A stretch of DNA of 28,717 nt from Methylovorus sp035565335. Its GTDB lineage: Bacteria > Pseudomonadota > Gammaproteobacteria > Burkholderiales > Methylophilaceae. The translations under genes and the position numbers were made by a program. The stretch covers positions 1 through 28,717 of the forward strand of contig DATMSO010000098.1 in assembly GCA_035565335.1 (NCBI GenBank), in the 5' to 3' direction. Below, one piece after another: positions 25,442 through 28,717 of the stretch (position 1 is the stretch's first letter; every line of letters begins with the position of its first letter). The notes beneath the pieces were generated by a model. It searched no databases, was not told the DNA's origin, and saw nothing but the letters and a program-made list of their open reading frames with translations.

Positions 25442-25710
25442 CGGCCCAAGTTTCGCCAAGTTTGGCAGGTTTGTCCAGCTGCAAATAGGCATGCCCATTA
25501 AGCCGTGGTTTGAGGGCCTGGCACGTGTCGGGAAGTGTTTGCCGGAGATGCTCAGCTCGCGCTTTGATGTAAGCGGGCTCTGTAGAAAGAGAATCGGCTG
25601 GCGTGCTCATGAAGAAAGTACCCCTTGATCCAGCCTTGCTAATAGAGGATTACGGGATAACAAGGCCAGGCTCATGCCAGGTGATCCCGTGATCCATATC
25701 AGCTGAGGGC

Positions 25711-26061
25711 TCAAGCGTTGGCTGGGTTTCTCGCCAGCGTAATGGCTTTTTCCGGGCATGCCGTGACGCATGCGCCACAAGCTTGGCAGGCGTCTGCATT
25801 CGGGGTAAACGCCGTCTGGCGGCCATGCGCCCATAGCTTGAATCTGACCATGAGCGGCATGGCGCTGAACTGCTCATCGGGCATGCGTTTTATCTCAAAT
25901 ACATCAAACGGGCAAACCACCGCGCAATCGCCTTTGCCCTCACATCGCTGGGCATCTACCACGGGCATGAATACGCCCGGCTCGGCCTTGCAAAGCTCGG
26001 CAGGATGGCGCTCTGTGGCTTTTGGGCGTCTGCGGTTGCTGCGTCTAGAGGTGGATGTCAT
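25711..26061 (-). CDS. two-cluster bacterial ferredoxin, probably 7Fe type
   Basis: This 116-residue cytoplasmic protein has two ferredoxin motifs. The second is canonical: Cys92, 95, 98 and 102 (CQACGACVTACP). The first reads RCEGKGDCAVVCP, where the second Cys of the usual CxxCxxCxxxCP is Lys43; Cys40, Cys46 and Cys50 remain. By analogy with 7Fe ferredoxins this site should hold a [3Fe-4S] cluster, unless Cys24 in the basic N-terminal extension serves as a ligand. About 40 residues separate the motifs, longer than in a minimal ferredoxin. The gene starts two bases after the azoR stop, so both are one transcript and the protein may be an electron partner of a flavoenzyme. The partner is unknown. 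Confidence 0.87.
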   Translation of the reverse strand: MTSTSRRSNRRRPKATERHPAELCKAEPGVFMPVVDAQRCEGKGDCAVVCPFDVFEIKRMPDEQFSAMPLMVRFKLWAHGRQTAFTPNADACQACGACVTACPEKAITLARNPANA

Positions 26062-26063
26062 GA

Positions 26064-26669
26064 TTACAGGGCTATCTTGCTGATTTGCTTTTTGGCCTGA
26101 TGGATCGCCATGCTGCGTTGATCCGCCCCCAGCGCAATACCTTCAGCACGAATAAAGGTGATATCGGTGATCCCCAAAAAGCCGAAGAGGGCTTTCAGAT
26201 AGGTTTCCTGATGGTCAAGAAACGCAGTGGCCGAGCCTTCGCTGAAGATACCGCCTCTTGCCGAGGCCACGAAAACCCGCTTGTTGCCGCAGAGGCCGCT
26301 CAGGCCGTTTTCATCGTATTTGAATGTCATGCCAGGAACGGCGATACGGTCGATCCAGGCTTTCAGCGTGGATGGAATCGTGAAGTTATACATGGGCGCG
26401 CCCACGACCACGATGTCCGCGGCCACGAAATTGTGCAAAGCGGTTTGGCCCTCGGCAAAATCGCCAGCGGTCTCAGCTGTGGTGGGTTGGCCGTGCGCCG
26501 CATTCAGATACGGCTTGGAGAGATGGCTGATAGGCGATACCGCAAGGTCGAGACGGGTGACCTCAAGGTCAGGGTGTTGCGCTTTCAGCGTGGTGACCAT
26601 CTCCTCCGACAGGCTGCGTGTAATGGAGTCATCTTGTTCAAGGCTGGAATCAATATGTAAGAGTTTCAT
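26064..26669 (-). CDS. azoR: FMN-dependent NADH:quinone oxidoreductase / azoreductase
   Basis: AzoR is a flavodoxin-fold enzyme that reduces quinones and azo compounds by two electrons with NADH, which protects against thiol-reactive quinones. The 201-residue protein shows the N-terminal HIDSSL phosphate loop for FMN, the PMYNF segment (92-96) and IPSTLKAWIDR. SARGG near 137, another FMN contact, and the C-terminal RAEGIALG are also present. AAAGG precedes the ATG. The gene is divergent from the LysR regulator and shares its 105-base control region, a common arrangement for azoR-like genes. The ferredoxin gene follows directly. Confidence 0.92.
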   Translation of the reverse strand: MKLLHIDSSLEQDDSITRSLSEEMVTTLKAQHPDLEVTRLDLAVSPISHLSKPYLNAAHGQPTTAETAGDFAEGQTALHNFVAADIVVVGAPMYNFTIPSTLKAWIDRIAVPGMTFKYDENGLSGLCGNKRVFVASARGGIFSEGSATAFLDHQETYLKALFGFLGITDITFIRAEGIALGADQRSMAIHQAKKQISKIAL

Positions 26670-26728
26670 TCGGGTTACCTTTGCTTGTAAATGCGATCAG
26701 GGAGAACAATAGACGGGACTCTGTAATC

Positions 26729-26761
26729 TTGATAGCCTATATTTCTAGATATAAACCATCT
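26729..26761. promoter_or_regulatory. control region between azoR and the LysR gene: operator copy 1 and lysR promoter
   Basis: The element ATATTTCTAGA-N6-CCATCT occupies 26739-26761 and occurs again at 28524-28546. It contains AGAT-N7-ATCT, a half-symmetric pattern of the LysR T-N11-A type. It overlaps a plus-strand promoter for the LysR gene, with -35 TTGATA (26729-26734) and -10 TATAAA (26750-26755, 15-base spacer), so binding would repress that gene. On the minus strand a -10-like TATTGT (26711-26706) begins 27 bases past the element and faces azoR; its -35 is poor, as expected for an activated promoter. Confidence 0.6.
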
Positions 26762-26774
26762 AAAAGGACGATAT

Positions 26775-27695
26775 ATGCTGGATGCCGTCACCCTGGATCA
26801 ATTACGCACGTTTATTGCTGCCGCCGACTACGGCAGCTTCTCTGAAGCGGGCAGGCGACTTGGGCGGGCGCAGTCTGTCGTCAGTCAAACCCTGGCTAAT
26901 CTGGAGGCTCAGCTCGATGTGCAATTATTTGACCGGTCGGCCAGAAGGCCCACGCTGACGGTGATCGGGCGGCAGTTGCTGGCCGACGCGCGTCTGGTGG
27001 CGCAAGATATGGATAGTTTCAAAGCCCGGGCAAAAGGCATGGCGGATGGACTGGAGCCCGAGCTGAAAGTAGTGGTGCATGTGTTTTTGCCGACCGACGT
27101 ATTAACCCAGGCCGTGAGCGCGTTTCATAGCCAATTTCCGCAAACACCGTTGCGCTTGGCCGTGGAAGGCATGGGCGCCGTGATTGAGCCCGTGCTGAAT
27201 GGGCAATACTCCTTCGGTGTCAGGGCGCCACTATTTACCGACCATGCGGAGCTGACCAGTGAGCATCTCATGACTATTCCTTACTTGATGGTGGCTGCCC
27301 CGCAGCATCCCCTGGCTGTTTACTCCAAGCCCATCCCGGCAAAAGAGCTGCAAAAACATGTGCAGTTGGTGCTGAGCGACCGTTCTCCCATGACCAATGC
27401 TGCGGATATGGGCGTGCTTTCCCCCAAGACCTGGCGATTATCCGACCTGGGGGCGAAGCATGCGTTTTTGAAAGCAGGCCTGGGATGGGGCGGCATGCCG
27501 TTGCACGTGGTTGCGGCGGATATTGCCGCCGGTAGCCTGGTGCCGTTGGAGTTTGAAGAAACGCGGGCCAATGTGGCGATGTCACTGACGGCAATTCATC
27601 GGACGGATATGCCTCCGGGCCCGGCTGGCAGATGGCTGCTGGATGAACTTAAACGAGTGGCTGCCCAATGTGCCCTGATGCAAAATAGGGGATGA
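26775..27695 (+). CDS. LysR-family transcriptional regulator
   Basis: The 306-residue protein has the N-terminal LysR winged helix-turn-helix (LDQLRTFIAAADYGSFSEAGRRLGRAQSVVSQTLANLEAQL, residues 7-48, split here only by family convention into helix pairs). A linker helix and a periplasmic-binding-like effector domain (about 93-300) follow. AAAGGA at 26763-26768 precedes the ATG. It is transcribed divergently from azoR-ferredoxin and most likely controls that operon and itself. A second copy of its putative site upstream of the SDR gene suggests that gene as a further target. The effector is unknown; a quinone or another electrophile is a guess based on azoR. Confidence 0.92.
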   Translation: MLDAVTLDQLRTFIAAADYGSFSEAGRRLGRAQSVVSQTLANLEAQLDVQLFDRSARRPTLTVIGRQLLADARLVAQDMDSFKARAKGMADGLEPELKVVVHVFLPTDVLTQAVSAFHSQFPQTPLRLAVEGMGAVIEPVLNGQYSFGVRAPLFTDHAELTSEHLMTIPYLMVAAPQHPLAVYSKPIPAKELQKHVQLVLSDRSPMTNAADMGVLSPKTWRLSDLGAKHAFLKAGLGWGGMPLHVVAADIAAGSLVPLEFEETRANVAMSLTAIHRTDMPPGPAGRWLLDELKRVAAQCALMQNRG

Positions 27696-27721
27696 AGCGG
27701 GGCGGTTGCCCGTTTCATCCC
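27689..27721. terminator. hairpin between the convergent LysR and SDR genes
   Basis: GGGATGAA (27689-27696, overlapping the LysR stop codon) pairs with TTCATCCC (27714-27721). Inside, GGGC (27700-27703 region) pairs with GCCC (27708-27711) around GGTT. The stem is strong but neither side has a T-run. It probably serves both convergent genes as a terminator or 3' stabiliser. Confidence 0.45.
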
Positions 27722-27744
27722 GGCTGGCATGACAGGGATACTTC

Positions 27745-28458
27745 TCAGGGATAAACCAGTTCCGCGGTGTTGCGTTCTTCGGTGAGTTTTATGAGGGTTT
27801 GTGCCAGAAAAGCAGGCTCCACTTCGGGAATCTCAAATCCTGGTGGCAATTGAATTTCAATCGCACCGGAAGCCAGCGCTCTATGCCAGTGACTGTTTTT
27901 TATCATGGCCGATAGCGTCAGCATTCCCACATAAATACCTTGGGAAGCCAGCTCGCCATGCAAGGAGTACAGGTAATTCCGGGCAGCGGCGAGTGCCGGT
28001 CCTGGGCCGCTCATGAATGGCAACCCTATGGCCGCCGAACCGCCAAGGGCGACCAGAATATTACCGGTCTTAGCAGTCCGCATGGCAGGCAACACGGCCT
28101 CAACTGCGGCGACCAGCCCATACAGAAAAAGCTCGACCTTTTCTTTCACGTCATCCACTGTCAATCCATATGCGGGTTTAAACGCCTCGGCGGCATTGGG
28201 CCCGTAATACAGCGTCTCAATAAAACCAAAGCGTTCCTGAATCGCCGCTATGGCATATTTCACCGCCGATGCGTTACGCAAATCCACAGAGAAAACCTCG
28301 ACTGTTATCCCTTGGCTGGCCAGTTCCTGCGCCAGTTGCTGCGGATACCCCAGGCTGCGCGCAACCAGTGCAATCGCATAGCCTTTTCTCCCATATTCAC
28401 GTGCAAGAGAAGCGCCTAAACCTGTCCCCGCGCCCAGAATCGCAATGCATTTGTTCAT
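27745..28458 (-). CDS. SDR-fold protein with degenerate catalytic motif
   Basis: The 237-residue protein has a short-chain dehydrogenase/reductase Rossmann fold. It shows the nucleotide-binding GAGTGLG (9-15), VDLRN after strand 3, YYGPNAA in place of NNAG, and the serine region VALGGSAA. The catalytic Tyr-x3-Lys is not visible: where relatives have YxxxK before the RNYLYSLHGEL helix, this reads PGPALAAA. It binds a dinucleotide at most plausibly, and ordinary SDR chemistry is doubtful. I chose the ATG at 28458, with GGTGA well placed before it, over the in-frame GTG at 28467. An operator copy shared with azoR lies upstream, so regulation by the LysR protein is inferred. Confidence 0.82.
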   Translation of the reverse strand: MNKCIAILGAGTGLGASLAREYGRKGYAIALVARSLGYPQQLAQELASQGITVEVFSVDLRNASAVKYAIAAIQERFGFIETLYYGPNAAEAFKPAYGLTVDDVKEKVELFLYGLVAAVEAVLPAMRTAKTGNILVALGGSAAIGLPFMSGPGPALAAARNYLYSLHGELASQGIYVGMLTLSAMIKNSHWHRALASGAIEIQLPPGFEIPEVEPAFLAQTLIKLTEERNTAELVYP

Positions 28459-28496
28459 GTCATTCACCGTATGTTGTTAAGTAACTGGCTAATGTA

Positions 28497-28546
28497 AATG
28501 CACTTGACCCAAAGATGAACCCGATATTTCTAGAAGGATACCATCT
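28497..28546 (-). promoter_or_regulatory. operator copy 2 and promoter of the SDR gene
   Basis: ATATTTCTAGA-N6-CCATCT lies at 28524-28546 with the same orientation as the copy upstream of azoR. On the minus strand a -10-like TACATT begins 27 bases past the element (28496-28491), the same spacing as at azoR, with a poor -35 TTCATC. The element is 65 bases from the SDR ATG, against 69 at azoR. An adjacent ATCTTT-AAA-AAAGAT repeat (28543-28557) may extend the site. Confidence 0.55.
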
Positions 28547-28588
28547 TTAAAAAAGATACATAGCGACATCTGCTGACATCGATTCATA

Positions 28589-28717
28589 GCCTTAAAGCGA
28601 ATCGGGTATCTTGCGCCTTTGATAGCGTGTGGATTCGTCTAGCCTATTCTCGTGGAAACATAATCCCCGGAAGATGGTCTTTTCTTCATCACCTGGCAGC
28701 ATCATGAACCCGGTAGT
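28589..28717 (-). other. possible 3' end of a gene cut by the right edge
   Basis: A minus-strand frame is open from the window edge for 42 codons and stops at a TAA (28591-28589), 42 bases before the operator of the SDR gene. Part of it reads LPGDEEKTIFRGLCFHENRL. The composition is protein-like, but 42 open codons can arise by chance and I recognise no family. The plus strand offers an ATG at 28674 that stays open to the edge, with GGAAG directly against it, so either strand could be coding. Confidence 0.25.

Noticed and set aside
1..28717. CRISPR arrays, insertion sequences, prophage genes, rRNA or tRNA genes
   Set aside because: No regular spaced repeats, transposase or integrase motifs, terminal inverted repeats or RNA-gene folds were recognised. 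The only tandem repeat is the three-unit one at 20751-20802.

Overview
The window is a stretch of ordinary bacterial chromosome, densely packed with genes on both strands. I infer a Gram-negative betaproteobacterium, most likely a methylotroph of the Methylophilaceae type. Two things point there: a complete soluble NAD-dependent formate dehydrogenase operon (fdsG-fdsB-fdsA-fdhD/fdsC-fdsD), which oxidises formate to CO2 and supplies NADH, and the ftsK-lolA-rarA-serS block beside trxB, a gene order I associate with this class. Signal peptides, a lipoprotein, LolA, and an RND/MFP/OMF set show an outer membrane. No species can be fixed from sequence reading alone.

Layout. 1-48: the first 16 codons of an unidentified minus-strand gene. 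49-447: a 399-base AT-rich leader with inverted repeats and a candidate sigma70 promoter for the fds operon. 448-6422: fdsGBACD, tightly coupled. 6542-7740: ispD-ispF (MEP isoprenoid pathway), with a promoter so close to ispD that its mRNA may be leaderless. 7821-7856: a strong two-way terminator. 13422-7896 (minus): a three-gene heavy-metal-type efflux operon in the order outer-membrane channel, periplasmic adaptor, RND pump. 14633-13629 (minus): an Smr-domain nuclease and a small VOC protein. 16235-14765 (minus): dps and trxB. 16477-22097 (plus): ftsK, lolA, rarA, serS. 22142-22222: a two-way terminator and a compound hairpin. 25441-22234 (minus): mltF and a CPA2-type antiporter. 26669-25711 (minus): azoR and a ferredoxin, divergent from a LysR regulator (26775-27695). 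28458-27745 (minus): an SDR-like protein. The right edge is unresolved.

How the genes work together. The fds operon encodes all subunits plus the sulfur-transfer maturation factor. Dps, TrxB, AzoR and the ferredoxin make a redox and stress theme. The most interesting signal is regulatory. A 23-base element lies upstream of azoR and again, 1.8 kb away, upstream of the SDR gene. Both copies have the same orientation, and in each a -10-like hexamer begins exactly 27 bases beyond the element. This suggests that the LysR protein encoded between them controls both transcription units as a small regulon. I found no wholly new multi-gene system, CRISPR array, mobile element, rRNA or tRNA.
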